A stretch of 64,000 nt of DNA from Crenalkalicoccus roseus (GCF_004761865.1 NZ_SJDM01000001.1:373062-437061), one strand, 5' to 3'; shown: positions 25,156 through 37,023, numbered from the stretch's first letter. Made by a program: numbers and translations. The notes: a model not told the origin generated them from the letters alone.

Positions 25156-25202
25156 ATTCGGTTCCAAGATAGCCGCGCGCCTTCCCGCCCTCAAGGCCCC
25201 GC

Positions 25203-25220
25203 GGGGGGCGGAAGCCCCCC
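25203..25220 (-). terminator. Hairpin after rpsD (probable terminator)
   Basis: On the minus strand GGGGGGC (25220-25214) pairs perfectly with GCCCCCC (25209-25203) around a TTCC loop. It follows the rpsD stop (25229) by eight bases. No clear U-tract follows, so termination may be intrinsic without it or partly Rho-dependent. Confidence 0.55.
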
Positions 25221-25228
25221 GGACGGCC

Positions 25229-25855
25229 TCAGCGCGAGTAGAACTCGATGACGAGGTTCGGCTCCATCTGCACCGGGTAGGGCACGTCCCCGAGCTTGGG
25301 CGCGCGCAGGAAGCGGCCGCGCATCGCGCGGTGGTCCACCTCCATGTACTCCGGCACGTCGCGCTCCCCGCTCTGCGCCGCGTCCAGCACCTGGGCAAGC
25401 TGCTTGGACTTCTCCTTCACCTCGATCTGGTCGCCGTCCTTCACGAGGTAGGAGGGGATGTTCACCCGCCGGCCATTCACCAGCACATGGCCGTGGTTCA
25501 CGAACTGGCGCGCCGCGAAGGGGGTGATGGCGAACTTCATGCGATAGACCACGCTGTCCAGCCGCCGCTCCAGCAGCTCGATCAGGTTCTCCGAGGTGTC
25601 GCCCTTGCGCCGGACCGCCTCCTGGTAGTAGCGGCGGAACTGCTTCTCCCCGATGTTGCCGTAGTAGCCCTTCAGCTTCTGCTTGGCCATGAGCTGCACG
25701 CCGAAATCGGTCGGCTTGCCCTTGCGGCGCGCGCCGTGCTGGCCGGGGATGGTGTCGCGCTTGTTGATCGGGCTCTTGGCGCGGCCCCAGAGGTTCACGC
25801 CAAGGCGACGGTTGATCTTGTACTTGCTTTCGAGGCGCTTGGTCATGCGCGGCAT
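25229..25855 (-). CDS. rpsD: 30S ribosomal protein S4
   Basis: A 208-residue S4 protein. [16 protein letters not shown] is the family's alphaproteobacterial N-terminus. [16 protein letters not shown] and [16 protein letters not shown] form the N-terminal domain. The S4 RNA-binding domain reads [15 protein letters not shown] and [29 protein letters not shown] ends the protein. It binds 16S rRNA early in 30S assembly. The zinc-binding cysteines found in some S4 proteins are absent. As in many alphaproteobacteria it stands alone, outside the alpha operon. A strong hairpin lies in its leader. Confidence 0.98.
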   Translation of the reverse strand: MPRMTKRLESKYKINRRLGVNLWGRAKSPINKRDTIPGQHGARRKGKPTDFGVQLMAKQKLKGYYGNIGEKQFRRYYQEAVRRKGDTSENLIELLERRLDSVVYRMKFAITPFAARQFVNHGHVLVNGRRVNIPSYLVKDGDQIEVKEKSKQLAQVLDAAQSGERDVPEYMEVDHRAMRGRFLRAPKLGDVPYPVQMEPNLVIEFYSR

Positions 25856-25903
25856 GCCGCCCCGCGGGGCGGTCCTCTTTCGCTCTGGTGTTGTCCCGGT
25901 AGT

Positions 25904-25924
25904 CCCGGGCCCGGGGGGCCCGGG
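25904..25924 (-). promoter_or_regulatory. Perfect 9-bp hairpin in the rpsD leader
   Basis: CCCGGGCCC (25904-25912) and GGGCCCGGG (25916-25924) are perfectly inverse with a 3-nt loop, 49-69 nt upstream of the rpsD start. S4 is a known translational autoregulator in other bacteria, though there through the alpha-operon leader. The hairpin might serve a similar role or be the terminator of an upstream transcript. Confidence 0.4.
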
Positions 25925-26053
25925 CGGGCGCGGGCCAACGGCCCGTCCACGTTCCCGGAAGGAAGGCGGCCCTATAGGAGGGCGGGCGGCACGGTGTCAA
26001 ACCGCAGCGGGCGCTTGCCAGGGCGGCAGGCCACCGCCTATGCCCGCCCCGTC

Positions 26054-26254
26054 ATGGTGACCCGCGAAGAAATCCTGGTCCTCGGCCTCACCGCCGGTGT
26101 GCTGGGCAGCCTGGTGGGCGGGCTGATGCTCGGCGTGGGGCTCGGCCTCGCCGTGCAGGGGGCGCATATCGGCTGGCTGCTGGTGCTGCCGGCCGCCCCG
26201 GTCTCGGGCGGCATCGGCTATCTGCTGGCGCGCCGGCTGGCTCGCCGCCTCTAG
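26054..26254 (+). CDS. Small membrane protein of unknown function
   Basis: A 66-residue protein with two hydrophobic Gly-rich segments (ILVLGLTAGVLGSLVGGLML and later LLVLPAAPVSGGIGYLLA) joined by a short loop, ending in ARRLARRL. The basic tail and positive-inside rule place both ends in the cytoplasm. There is no known domain. ATG 26054 follows GCCCCGTC with no strong Shine-Dalgarno, so the start is uncertain. It lies in the gap between rpsD and a convergent gene at 26296. Confidence 0.55.
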   Translation: MVTREEILVLGLTAGVLGSLVGGLMLGVGLGLAVQGAHIGWLLVLPAAPVSGGIGYLLARRLARRL

Positions 26255-26295
26255 GGCGCCCCCCGACAGCCAGGGGCAGCCGCCCGCGATCCGCT

Positions 26296-27357
26296 CTAGC
26301 GCCGGCGGCGCTCCACCAGCAGCGCCCCGGGCGGCAGCCCCCGCATCCGCGCCGTGGCGATCACCACGCTCCGTCGCGGCGCATCCCGCCGGTCGGTCAT
26401 GCGCAGCAGCCGCGCCTGGCGGAGCGGCACCTCCTCTCCCGCCTCGCCGGGCCCGGCGGCGGCACGCGCGGCGCAGCCCTCGAACAGGACGGGCGGGAAG
26501 AGCGGCAGCGGGTGGAGCTGCCGGTCGGGGTCGCGCGCCCGCGGATCGGCCGGCCGCTCGACGATCCACGCCGCCGTGGCGGCGGCGACGCGAAGGCCGT
26601 CGCCGCGGCACAGGCCGAGCGCGCCGCCGAGATCGGGCGCCTCCGCCTCCACCCCGGTGATCCTCCCGGTGTCGAGGTTGCGCAGGATGCCGCGCACCCT
26701 CGTCGGCGAGAGGACGAGGAGGCTGCCCATCACCCTCTGCCCCGGCGCCACGGCGAGGCCGGCGAGGCGGACTGGCGGCGACCAGCGGTCGCGCACCCAC
26801 CACTGGAACCAGGCCGAGGCGGCCGGCGCCCCTCCGTTCCGCGCCGGCGCGAAGGTGATGCCGATCTGCGGCAGCGAGCGGCTGGCGAGGCTCGCGCCGT
26901 CGAAGCCGATCCATGCCGAGCCCTGCGGCGGCGGCCCCTCCCCGTCCCCGGCGGGCGGCGGCGCGGCGCAGCGCGGCACCCGCCAGCGCCCCGCCACCTC
27001 GGTGAAGCGCAGCCCGCGCCGGGCCCGCAGCACCGCCCCGCACCAATTGTCGCCCTCATGCCGCGGCGGAGGCAGCAGCGGCGTGGCATGGGGGATGGCG
27101 CAGAAGGCGTGCACCAGCGTCCGCCGGAACAGCGGCGGCTCGTCCGGGACGAGATCGGGCGGCACGTATTCGGCGCCGTCCAGCATCTCCCGCCAGTGGC
27201 GGGAGAGCAGCGGTGCGTCGTCCCCGCAAGGCGGCGGCCCGGGGCGCGCCGGCCGCACGCTCTCGCGTACCCAGGCCATCCAGGCCGCGTGCGCGTCGCG
27301 GAGCGGCGGCAGGCTCCGCGGCCATTCCTCGAAGGCCAGCGCGTCACAGCGTGCCAT
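26296..27357 (-). CDS. G1 (eqolisin) peptidase-like protein with catalytic Glu replaced by Gln
   Basis: A 353-residue protein. The first 100 residues are helical and unfamiliar. From residue 104 it resembles glutamic peptidases of family G1/A4: NWCGAVL (104-110), RFTEVAGRWRVP (117-128), SAWIGFDG (147-154), LPQIGITF with Gln164 where the catalytic Gln lies, and AWFQWW (182-187) where the usual motif is WYEW with catalytic Glu. Here position 185 is Gln. The following block APGQRVMGSLLVLSPTR also fits. There is no signal peptide, although known members are secreted. With Glu lost it may be a non-catalytic beta-sandwich binding protein. It overlaps the upstream PAP2-like gene by 14 bp. Confidence 0.55.
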   Translation of the reverse strand: MARCDALAFEEWPRSLPPLRDAHAAWMAWVRESVRPARPGPPPCGDDAPLLSRHWREMLDGAEYVPPDLVPDEPPLFRRTLVHAFCAIPHATPLLPPPRHEGDNWCGAVLRARRGLRFTEVAGRWRVPRCAAPPPAGDGEGPPPQGSAWIGFDGASLASRSLPQIGITFAPARNGGAPAASAWFQWWVRDRWSPPVRLAGLAVAPGQRVMGSLLVLSPTRVRGILRNLDTGRITGVEAEAPDLGGALGLCRGDGLRVAAATAAWIVERPADPRARDPDRQLHPLPLFPPVLFEGCAARAAAGPGEAGEEVPLRQARLLRMTDRRDAPRRSVVIATARMRGLPPGALLVERRRR

Positions 27358-28216
27358 CGGAGCGACTCCACTCCCTGCGGGCCTCCTCCAGCATCGCCTC
27401 GAAGCCGGGCATCTCCCGCAGCGCGCCGAAGATCCTGCCCGCGGCCTCGCGGCCGGCCTCCGAGTCGCTCGCATAGTGCAGGCCGGCGATCTCGCGGTTG
27501 CGGGCGATGCGGTAGGCGAGGGTCAGCAGCAGCGGCCGCCACGCCTCCCGCTCCGCCGCCGGCAGCGCCTCTGCGGCGATCAGCGCCATCAGCGTCGCCT
27601 GCGTCGCATGGCCGCTCGGGTAGGAGGCGTGGCCGGGCACCTCCACGGGCGGCTTCAGCGCCGGCATCCGATGCGAGGGGCGCGGCCGCGGCGGCACGCC
27701 CTCCGCCGGCCGCTCCTTGAGGCGCATGACGACGAGCACGCCGAGCAGCGCCGCGAGGTGCAGCAGCGTCACCATCCGCGGATGGGAGCCCGGCGAGATG
27801 CCGAGGAGGATCACGAACTCGGCCATGAAGTTGGCGTACTGCCGGTCCTGGGCCACGATCTCGTCCAGCGCGTCGGCGCGCTCGTCCTCGGCGAGGATGG
27901 CGAGGTCGGCGAGCTCGGCCGCCTCGTCGCGCGCCCGCCAGTCCGCCACGGTGATCGCCTGCAGCGCGGCAAGGGTCGCGGGCGGGATCTTCGAGAGGGC
28001 GATCCAGGCGCGCCATTCGGGGGACCAGTGCTGATCCCGCCACCTATCGCGCGGGATCAGCAGGCCGCGCACGTCGCGCCGGTCGCGGTCGGGCGTGCGC
28101 TCGGCGATGAAGGGCAGCTCCACCCGGTCCGGGGAGGCGATGCCGCCGCCCGGCCCGAGCAGGCCGGCGGTTCCCGTGTTCCCTGCATTGCCGCTGTTGC
28201 CGCTGTTGCCGGACAT
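27344..28216 (-). CDS. Vanadium-dependent haloperoxidase/PAP2-like protein
   Basis: A 290-residue protein of the PAP2/vanadium haloperoxidase superfamily. RPRPSHRMPALKPP, then SYPSGHATQ and REIAGLHYASD are its three active-site blocks, giving the Arg, the PSGH His and the final His-Tyr-x-x-Asp. Asn replaces the usual Ser in the third block (NREIAG). The first 20 residues are a Gly-Asn-Ser run (SGN/AGN triplets), probably disordered. There are no clear membrane helices, which favours the soluble haloperoxidase type over a lipid phosphatase. ATG 28216 follows AGGAGAAG. Its last codons overlap the start of the G1-like gene, so the two are probably co-translated. Confidence 0.82.
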   Translation of the reverse strand: MSGNSGNSGNAGNTGTAGLLGPGGGIASPDRVELPFIAERTPDRDRRDVRGLLIPRDRWRDQHWSPEWRAWIALSKIPPATLAALQAITVADWRARDEAAELADLAILAEDERADALDEIVAQDRQYANFMAEFVILLGISPGSHPRMVTLLHLAALLGVLVVMRLKERPAEGVPPRPRPSHRMPALKPPVEVPGHASYPSGHATQATLMALIAAEALPAAEREAWRPLLLTLAYRIARNREIAGLHYASDSEAGREAAGRIFGALREMPGFEAMLEEARREWSRSDGTL

Positions 28217-28259
28217 GGACGCTTCTCCTTCTTGCTTGTTCGGCCGCGCCCCCCGCCGA

Positions 28260-30020
28260 TCAATCGGGCAGGCCGGCGGCGCGCAGATGGGCGAGGAAGG
28301 CGTCGAGAGCGGCTCCGCCGAGCGGCGTCCGCGCCGCGTAGCGGGCAAGGGTGAAGGCCGGGTCCACCGCCAGCAGGCGCGCCCCCATCTCCCGCGCCTC
28401 TTCCGCCATCCCCTCGGCGGCGAGGGCGGCGGCGAGGCTGCGCAGCGTCGGCGCGTGGGTCGGCCGGCGCACCAGGGAGCGGCGCCCCCACAGGATCGCC
28501 TGCCGCATGTCCCCCCGCAGGTAATGCGCCTGGGAGAGCACCTGCTCGGCGAAGAACAGCAGGTGCCCGGCCGGCGAAAGCTGCAGCGCCCGCTCCGCGT
28601 GCCGCAGCGCCGCCTCGGTGTCGCCGAGGTAGCCGCGGGTCAGGCTGCTGAGCATCCAGGCGGTGTCGAGGCTCGGGGCGAGCGCCACGGCGCGGTCGAG
28701 CGCCTCGCGCGCCTCCTCGTGCCGGCGCTGCGCGAAGGAGAGGACGTGGCCGAGGATGGCGAGCGCCCGGGCGTCCTGCGCGTCGCACTCCGTGGCCCGG
28801 GCGGCGAGCTGGGCCGCCTCGGCGAAGTCGCGCCGCAGCTCCGGCGACCAGCCCTGCGCGGCGCGGATGAGGTGCCAGTGGGCCGCGTAGGAATGGGGCA
28901 CCGACCAGCCCGGGCTGGCCGCGACCGCCTGCTGCAGCAGGCCGCGCGCCTGGTCGAAGCTCTCCCGCTCGGTGCGGTAGAGCAGGTCGAGGGCGCGCAG
29001 CAGCCAGTCATAGGCGGTCATGCTGTCCGGGTGCTTGCGCATCGCCCGCGCCAGCTCGCGCCCGCGCACGGCGGGCGCGATCGAGGCCACCACCTGCGCC
29101 GCCATGCGGTCCTGGATGTCGAACAGCTCGCTCGCCAGCCCGTCGTGGCGGTCGGCGCGGATCACGCCGCCGGTGGCGGCGTCGCTGAGCTCGGTCGCGA
29201 TGCGCAGGCGCAGCCCGGCGCGGTGCACGCTGCCCGAGAGCACGTAGCGCACGCCGAGCGCGCGTCCGACGGCGCGCGGATCGGGCGAGGTGCCGGCGTA
29301 GGAGAGGGTGGAGGCGCGGGAGAGCACGAACAGCGCCTCGATGCCGGAGAGGATGTGGATGATCCCCTCGATCATCCCTTCGGCGAAGTAGTCGCCCTCG
29401 CTGTCCGGCGGATGGGTGCGGAAGGGCAGCACGGCGATCGAGGGCCGGTCGTCCGGCAGGGGCGGCAGCGCCGGTGCGGGCGGGGCGGGGCGGCTGCCGC
29501 GCGGGCGGAGCGCGAAGGCGCGCGCCGGGCGGCGCATGTGCTTCAGCGTCAGCTCGCCGAGATCGGCGAGTTCAATGCCCTCGTGCCCCTCCAGCGCCCG
29601 CGCCGCCGCCTCGGACACCACCAGCCCGCCGGGCTCGGCGTTTCCCTGCAGCCGCGCCGCCAGGTTCACGCCGTCGCCGAAGATGTCGTGCGCCTCGATG
29701 ATCGCCTCGGCGATGTTGAGGCCCATGCGGAACAGCAGCGACGGCGCCTCCGGCTCGGCCGCGGCGGCCTCGGCGAAGCCCCGCTGGATCGCCAGTGCGC
29801 AGTCGGCGGCGTCGGCCGCGTCGTCGAAGGCGGCGAGGAAGCCGTCGCCGGTGCTCTTGACGAGGCGGCCCCGGTGGTCGGCGATGGCGGGCTCCACCAC
29901 GCCGCGCATCAGCCGCATCAGGCGGCCGTGCGTCTCCTCCTCCCGCTCCTCCATCAGCCGCGCGTAGCCCGCCACATCCGCGGCGAGCACGGCGACCAGC
30001 CGGCGCTGCAGGGCGATCAT
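28260..30020 (-). CDS. Class III adenylate cyclase with TolB-like and TPR regions
   Basis: A 586-residue signalling protein. Residues 5-165 form a class III nucleotide cyclase domain: VLAADVAGYARLM (metal Asp15), LVKSTGDG (metal Asp59) and FGDGVNLAARL. Next, after a Pro-rich linker, PSIAVLPF and YFAEGMIEGI mark the TolB-like/FlgO-type domain (roughly 190-310), as in other cyclase-TPR proteins of alphaproteobacteria. The rest contains TPR-like helix pairs (for example ALAILGHVLSFAQRRHEEA, AERALQLSP). There are no transmembrane segments. ATG 30020 gives MIALQRRLVAVLAAD. It lies 163 bp downstream of a Crp/Fnr gene, suggesting a linked cAMP circuit. Confidence 0.9.
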   Translation of the reverse strand: MIALQRRLVAVLAADVAGYARLMEEREEETHGRLMRLMRGVVEPAIADHRGRLVKSTGDGFLAAFDDAADAADCALAIQRGFAEAAAAEPEAPSLLFRMGLNIAEAIIEAHDIFGDGVNLAARLQGNAEPGGLVVSEAAARALEGHEGIELADLGELTLKHMRRPARAFALRPRGSRPAPPAPALPPLPDDRPSIAVLPFRTHPPDSEGDYFAEGMIEGIIHILSGIEALFVLSRASTLSYAGTSPDPRAVGRALGVRYVLSGSVHRAGLRLRIATELSDAATGGVIRADRHDGLASELFDIQDRMAAQVVASIAPAVRGRELARAMRKHPDSMTAYDWLLRALDLLYRTERESFDQARGLLQQAVAASPGWSVPHSYAAHWHLIRAAQGWSPELRRDFAEAAQLAARATECDAQDARALAILGHVLSFAQRRHEEAREALDRAVALAPSLDTAWMLSSLTRGYLGDTEAALRHAERALQLSPAGHLLFFAEQVLSQAHYLRGDMRQAILWGRRSLVRRPTHAPTLRSLAAALAAEGMAEEAREMGARLLAVDPAFTLARYAARTPLGGAALDAFLAHLRAAGLPD

Positions 30021-30183
30021 GGCGCGGCGGAGAACACGCGGTGCATGGTTCCCCCTCCCGCGGCGCAGAGGATCGCGCAAACCCGGCCGGCGCGCAGGAC
30101 GTGCGGGGCGGGGACGGATCACAAATGAGGGAGCACTGGCCTCCGGCGCGCCGCGCGCCCACGACGGGGCGGCGGCAGGGGGA

Positions 30184-30900
30184 TCACGCCTCGGGATCAT
30201 CGCGCAGCCCCGCCTCGACCAGCGCCCGCAGGGCCGCCGGGCGGGGGATCAGGATGGCGCCGGCGGTCCGGGCCAGCAGCCCCTGCCGCTCGAGCTCCGC
30301 CATCTCGCGCGAGACGGCCTCGCGCCGCGCGCCGATGCGCGCCGCGATCTCGTGCTGCGGCGGCGGCGGGCTGACCACCCGCTCGCCCTCGCCCTGGCCG
30401 GCGGCGCGCCCGCGGGAGAGGCGCAGCAGCTCGGCGCAGAGGCGCAGGCGCACGCTCAGCGTCTCCCGCTCCAGGGCGCGCGCGGTCTGCAGCCGCAGCT
30501 TCGCCGCCAGGCGCCGCAGCAGGCGCAGGCAGACCGGCGGGGAGGCGCAGAGGATCTCGAGGAAGGCCGCCGCCGGCAGGGCGCAGAGGCGGGAGCGGAC
30601 GAGGGCGGTGACGTTGGCGCTGCGCGGCGCGCCGTCGATCGCGGCGAGTTCCCCGATCAGGTCGCCGGCGACGAGGTCGTTCAGGATCAGCTCGCGCCCC
30701 GCGGGGCTGCGCACCAGCACGCGCACCGCGCCGCTGGCGATCAGGTGCACCTCGGTCGAGGGATCGTCGAAATCCACCACCACGTCGCCCGGCCCGTAGC
30801 TGCGCCAGGCGGCCTGCCGCTCGAAGCGCGCGAGCAGCCCCGGCTCGGCGCCCTCGAAGAAGGGCAGCGCCGCGAGCCGGTCGGGGGCGATGGTTGACAT
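30184..30900 (-). CDS. Crp/Fnr family transcriptional regulator
   Basis: A 238-residue regulator. An N-terminal cyclic-nucleotide-binding domain (LPFFEGAEPGLL through GDLIGELAAIDGAPRSANV, residues 10-85) is followed by a long helix and a C-terminal winged helix (QHEIAARIGARREAVSREMAEL, about 175-200). GELAAIDGAPRSA matches the phosphate-binding cassette (GELAL...R-S/T-A), so cAMP binding is plausible. No Fnr-type cysteine cluster is present. It lies upstream of an adenylate cyclase gene on the same strand. ATG 30900 is chosen; no signal or extra domain precedes it. Confidence 0.92.
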   Translation of the reverse strand: MSTIAPDRLAALPFFEGAEPGLLARFERQAAWRSYGPGDVVVDFDDPSTEVHLIASGAVRVLVRSPAGRELILNDLVAGDLIGELAAIDGAPRSANVTALVRSRLCALPAAAFLEILCASPPVCLRLLRRLAAKLRLQTARALERETLSVRLRLCAELLRLSRGRAAGQGEGERVVSPPPPQHEIAARIGARREAVSREMAELERQGLLARTAGAILIPRPAALRALVEAGLRDDPEA

Positions 30901-31111
30901 GGCCTCGGTTCCGGAAGGGGCCGCGCCGGGGCGGAGCACGGGCGGCGGGGATCGGCCAGGAGCGTGCCTCCCTTCCGCGGGGAAGGCGAGGGCCGGGCCG
31001 TCGCCGCCGGCGGGCGGAAACGGCCATCGGGCGGGAGAGGGAAGCCCGCCCCGGCGGGGCAGGGCGCGCCGCGGCGCCCCTGCCCGCCCGCGGCGCCGCG
31101 CCGGGCGGCGC

Positions 31112-31459
31112 TCACCGCCGCGCCGGGCCGCGCCGGGCCGCGAGGGCGGCCAGCGTGCGGGACCGTTCCTCGGGGAGGGTGTAGGTGATGGTCCGGTCCT
31201 CCTCGGAGCCGGTGTACTCGGCGAAGATGGGAGGCTGGGTCTGCAGCGGCCCGGCGTAGGTGAGCTGGTGGTCGACACCGCTGCCCGTGATGGTGGCGAC
31301 GCCGCCGCCCCCGACCACGTTCCTGTTTCCGCCGTTCGCGAACACGCTGTTCACGTCCTCGGGCATGTAGGGCTGCCAGTCGTGCCCGTGCGCGAGGGGA
31401 GCGTAGGCCGTTCCGAGCAGGGCCGAAAGGGCGAGCAGGGCCCCAAGGGTGCGAGACAT
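31112..31459 (-). CDS. Secreted protein of unknown function
   Basis: A 115-residue protein with a signal peptide (MSRTLGALLALSALLGTAYA-PLAHG). The mature part contains DVNSVFANGGNRNVVGGGG, then TYAGPLQTQPPIFAEYTGS and an acidic to basic tail. No domain is recognised and there are no cysteines. It is flanked by serB (same strand, 126 bp upstream) and the Crp/Fnr gene downstream. ATG 31459 follows a plausible AAAGGACAC ribosome site. Confidence 0.68.
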   Translation of the reverse strand: MSRTLGALLALSALLGTAYAPLAHGHDWQPYMPEDVNSVFANGGNRNVVGGGGVATITGSGVDHQLTYAGPLQTQPPIFAEYTGSEEDRTITYTLPEERSRTLAALAARRGPARR

Positions 31460-31585
31460 GGGATTGTGTCCTTTGTGCGATGGAGGAGCTTGCCTGCCCC
31501 TCGCGCACAGTCTCGCGCGGCCGGCCTCGCGGCGCTGTGCGCGGCGGCACAGGGTGGCCCGCCGGCGCCGCGCGCGGCACCGGGA

Positions 31586-32479
31586 TCAGCCGGCGACGAT
31601 CTCCTCCGCCCGGAACCCCTGGGCGAAGAGCAGCGCGCGCAGGTCGGCGTGGTCCACCCGCGCCCGCGCCGCGGCGGCGACCACCGGCTTGGCGCGGAAG
31701 GCGACGCCGAGGCCGGCCGCCCGGATCATGTCGAGGTCGTTGGCGCCGTCCCCCACCGCCAGCGCGGCGGAGAGCGGCAGGCCATGCTCCGCCGCCAGGC
31801 GCTTCAGCGTGGCGAGCTTGGCGTCGCGGTCGAGGATCGGCTGGCCGACGCGGCCGGTGAGCTTGCCCTCCTCCACGACCAGGGTGTTGGAGTAGTGCGC
31901 ATGGAAGCCCGCGCGCTCCGCCACCCGCTCGGTGAAGAAGCTGAACCCGCCCGAGATCAGGGCGCAATGCGCCCCCGCCCGGCGCATGGTGCGCACCAGC
32001 TCGACCGCGCCGGGGGTGAGCGCCGTCGCCTCCCAGGTCCGCTCCAGCGCCGAGACCGGCAGGCCCGCCAGCATGCTGACGCGCTCGACCAGCGCCGCCC
32101 TGAAGTCCAGCTCCCCGTTCATGGCGCGGCGGGTGATCTCGGCGATGCGCTCCTTCAGCCCGGCATAGGCGGCGAGCTCGTCCAGCGTCTCGCCGGTGAC
32201 GATGGTGCTGTCCATGTCGGCGAGCAGCAGGCGCTTGCGCCGCCCCTCCGCCTCCTGGGCGATGGCGTCCACCGGCGCGCCGGCCAGCGCGGCGCGCGCG
32301 GCGGCGTCGGCCTGGTCCGGGGAGAGGCCGGCGAAGGGCAGGTCGGCCGCCTCCCCGGGCGCCAGCCAGTCGGGGGTGCCGGCGCTGGCGCCGAGATCCT
32401 GCAGCGCGGCACGGACCTCGCCGAGCTGCGCCGGGGTGAGGCCGCCCGGAGGCGCGACCAGGGTGAGCACGTGCGACAT
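31586..32479 (-). CDS. serB: Phosphoserine phosphatase SerB
   Basis: A 297-residue HAD-superfamily phosphatase that makes serine from phosphoserine. LLADMDSTIV supplies the nucleophile Asp and acid Asp, ALISGGFSFFT the motif II Ser, and GDGANDLDMI the metal-binding Asp residues. The first 80 residues form a regulatory-like alpha/beta domain. ATG 32479 is 29 bp from the divergent miaA start, so both promoters must reach into neighbouring coding sequence. Confidence 0.95.
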   Translation of the reverse strand: MSHVLTLVAPPGGLTPAQLGEVRAALQDLGASAGTPDWLAPGEAADLPFAGLSPDQADAAARAALAGAPVDAIAQEAEGRRKRLLLADMDSTIVTGETLDELAAYAGLKERIAEITRRAMNGELDFRAALVERVSMLAGLPVSALERTWEATALTPGAVELVRTMRRAGAHCALISGGFSFFTERVAERAGFHAHYSNTLVVEEGKLTGRVGQPILDRDAKLATLKRLAAEHGLPLSAALAVGDGANDLDMIRAAGLGVAFRAKPVVAAAARARVDHADLRALLFAQGFRAEEIVAG

Positions 32480-32508
32480 GGGGGGCGGACCATGCCCGCG
32501 GTGGCGCG

Positions 32509-33501
32509 ATGACGCAATCGGCGCCCCCGCGGGCGCTGCTCCTCGCCGGTCCGACCGCGAGCGGGAAGTCCGCATTGGCCCTCGCCCTCGCCCGACGCCT
32601 CGGGGGCACCATCATCAACGCGGATTCCATGCAGATCTACCGCGAGCTGCGGGTGCTGACCGCGCGGCCGACGCCGGAGGAGGAGGCGGCGGTGCCGCAC
32701 CGCCTCTACGGCGTGCGCCCGGCGGCCGAGGCGGGGAGCGTCGCCTGGTGGCGGGAGGCGGCGCTGGCCGAGATGGCGGCGGCGCGGGCGGCGGGGCGGC
32801 TGCCGATCCTGGCCGGCGGGACGGGCCTCTACTTCCTCTCCCTCACCGAGGGGCTCTCCGCCATTCCCCCGGTGCCGCCGGCGGCGAGGGCGGAGGCGCG
32901 GGCGCTGCTGGCGGCGCTCGGCGCGCCGGCGCTGCACGCCCGGCTGGCGGCGGCGGACCCAGAGACGGCGGCGATGCTGCGCCCGACCGACGGCCAGCGC
33001 CTCGCCCGCGCCTTCGAGGTCTGGCGCGGCACCGGGCGCGGCCTCGCCGCCTGGCAGCGGGAGGGGGCGCGCACCGGCCCCGCCCCCTGGCGCTTCGCCG
33101 CCATCCTGCTCGACCCGCCGCGGGAGGCGCTGCGCGCCGCCATCGCCGCCCGCTTCGACGCCATGCTGGCCGCCGGCGCGGTCGAGGAGGTGCGGGCGCT
33201 GCTGGCGCTCGGGCTCGACCCCGCCCTGCCGGCGATGCGCGCCCATGGCGTGCCGGAACTCGCCGCCCACCTCGCCGGCCGGATGACGCTCGGGGAGGCG
33301 CGGCGGCGGGCGATCCTGAACACCGGCCGCTACACCAAGCGGCAGGCGACCTGGTTCCGCCACCACGTCCTGGCCGAGCCGGGCCTGACGCATATCATCC
33401 ATGCGCGGATCGCGGGGGAGACGCAATTTAATGATGCGAGATGGGCGGAAATCTTTGCATTTCTTCAGGGCGGCGTTGACGCGGTGCAGCAGGGGGGGTA
33501 A
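32509..33501 (+). CDS. miaA: tRNA dimethylallyltransferase MiaA
   Basis: A 330-residue P-loop enzyme that prenylates A37 of tRNAs reading UNN codons. GPTASGKS (residues 14-21) is the P-loop. INADSMQIYRELRVLTARP and VGGTGLY-like LAGGTGLYFLSL are the family's substrate motifs. RRAILNTGRYTKRQATWFRHH is the C-terminal tRNA-contact block. The last 30 codons are less GC-rich than the rest of the window. ilvB follows after 66 bp. Confidence 0.96.
   Translation: MTQSAPPRALLLAGPTASGKSALALALARRLGGTIINADSMQIYRELRVLTARPTPEEEAAVPHRLYGVRPAAEAGSVAWWREAALAEMAAARAAGRLPILAGGTGLYFLSLTEGLSAIPPVPPAARAEARALLAALGAPALHARLAAADPETAAMLRPTDGQRLARAFEVWRGTGRGLAAWQREGARTGPAPWRFAAILLDPPREALRAAIAARFDAMLAAGAVEEVRALLALGLDPALPAMRAHGVPELAAHLAGRMTLGEARRRAILNTGRYTKRQATWFRHHVLAEPGLTHIIHARIAGETQFNDARWAEIFAFLQGGVDAVQQGG
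33421..33472 (+). promoter_or_regulatory. Locally AT-rich patch at the 3' end of miaA (possible ilvB promoter)
   Basis: Within a very GC-rich setting this 50-bp stretch has many A/T runs (CAATTTAATGATG, AAATCTTTGCATTTCTTC). It lies 96-147 bp upstream of ilvB and overlaps the miaA coding end. A promoter for the ilv genes is the obvious guess. I see no leader peptide rich in Ile, Leu or Val that would point to attenuation. Confidence 0.3.
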
Positions 33502-33567
33502 CGCTGCGCCCTCGCCGCCGCGGGAGGAAAAGCCCCGCGCGGCGGCGCATCGCCCGAGGAACCTGCC

Positions 33568-37023
<3,456 letters not shown>

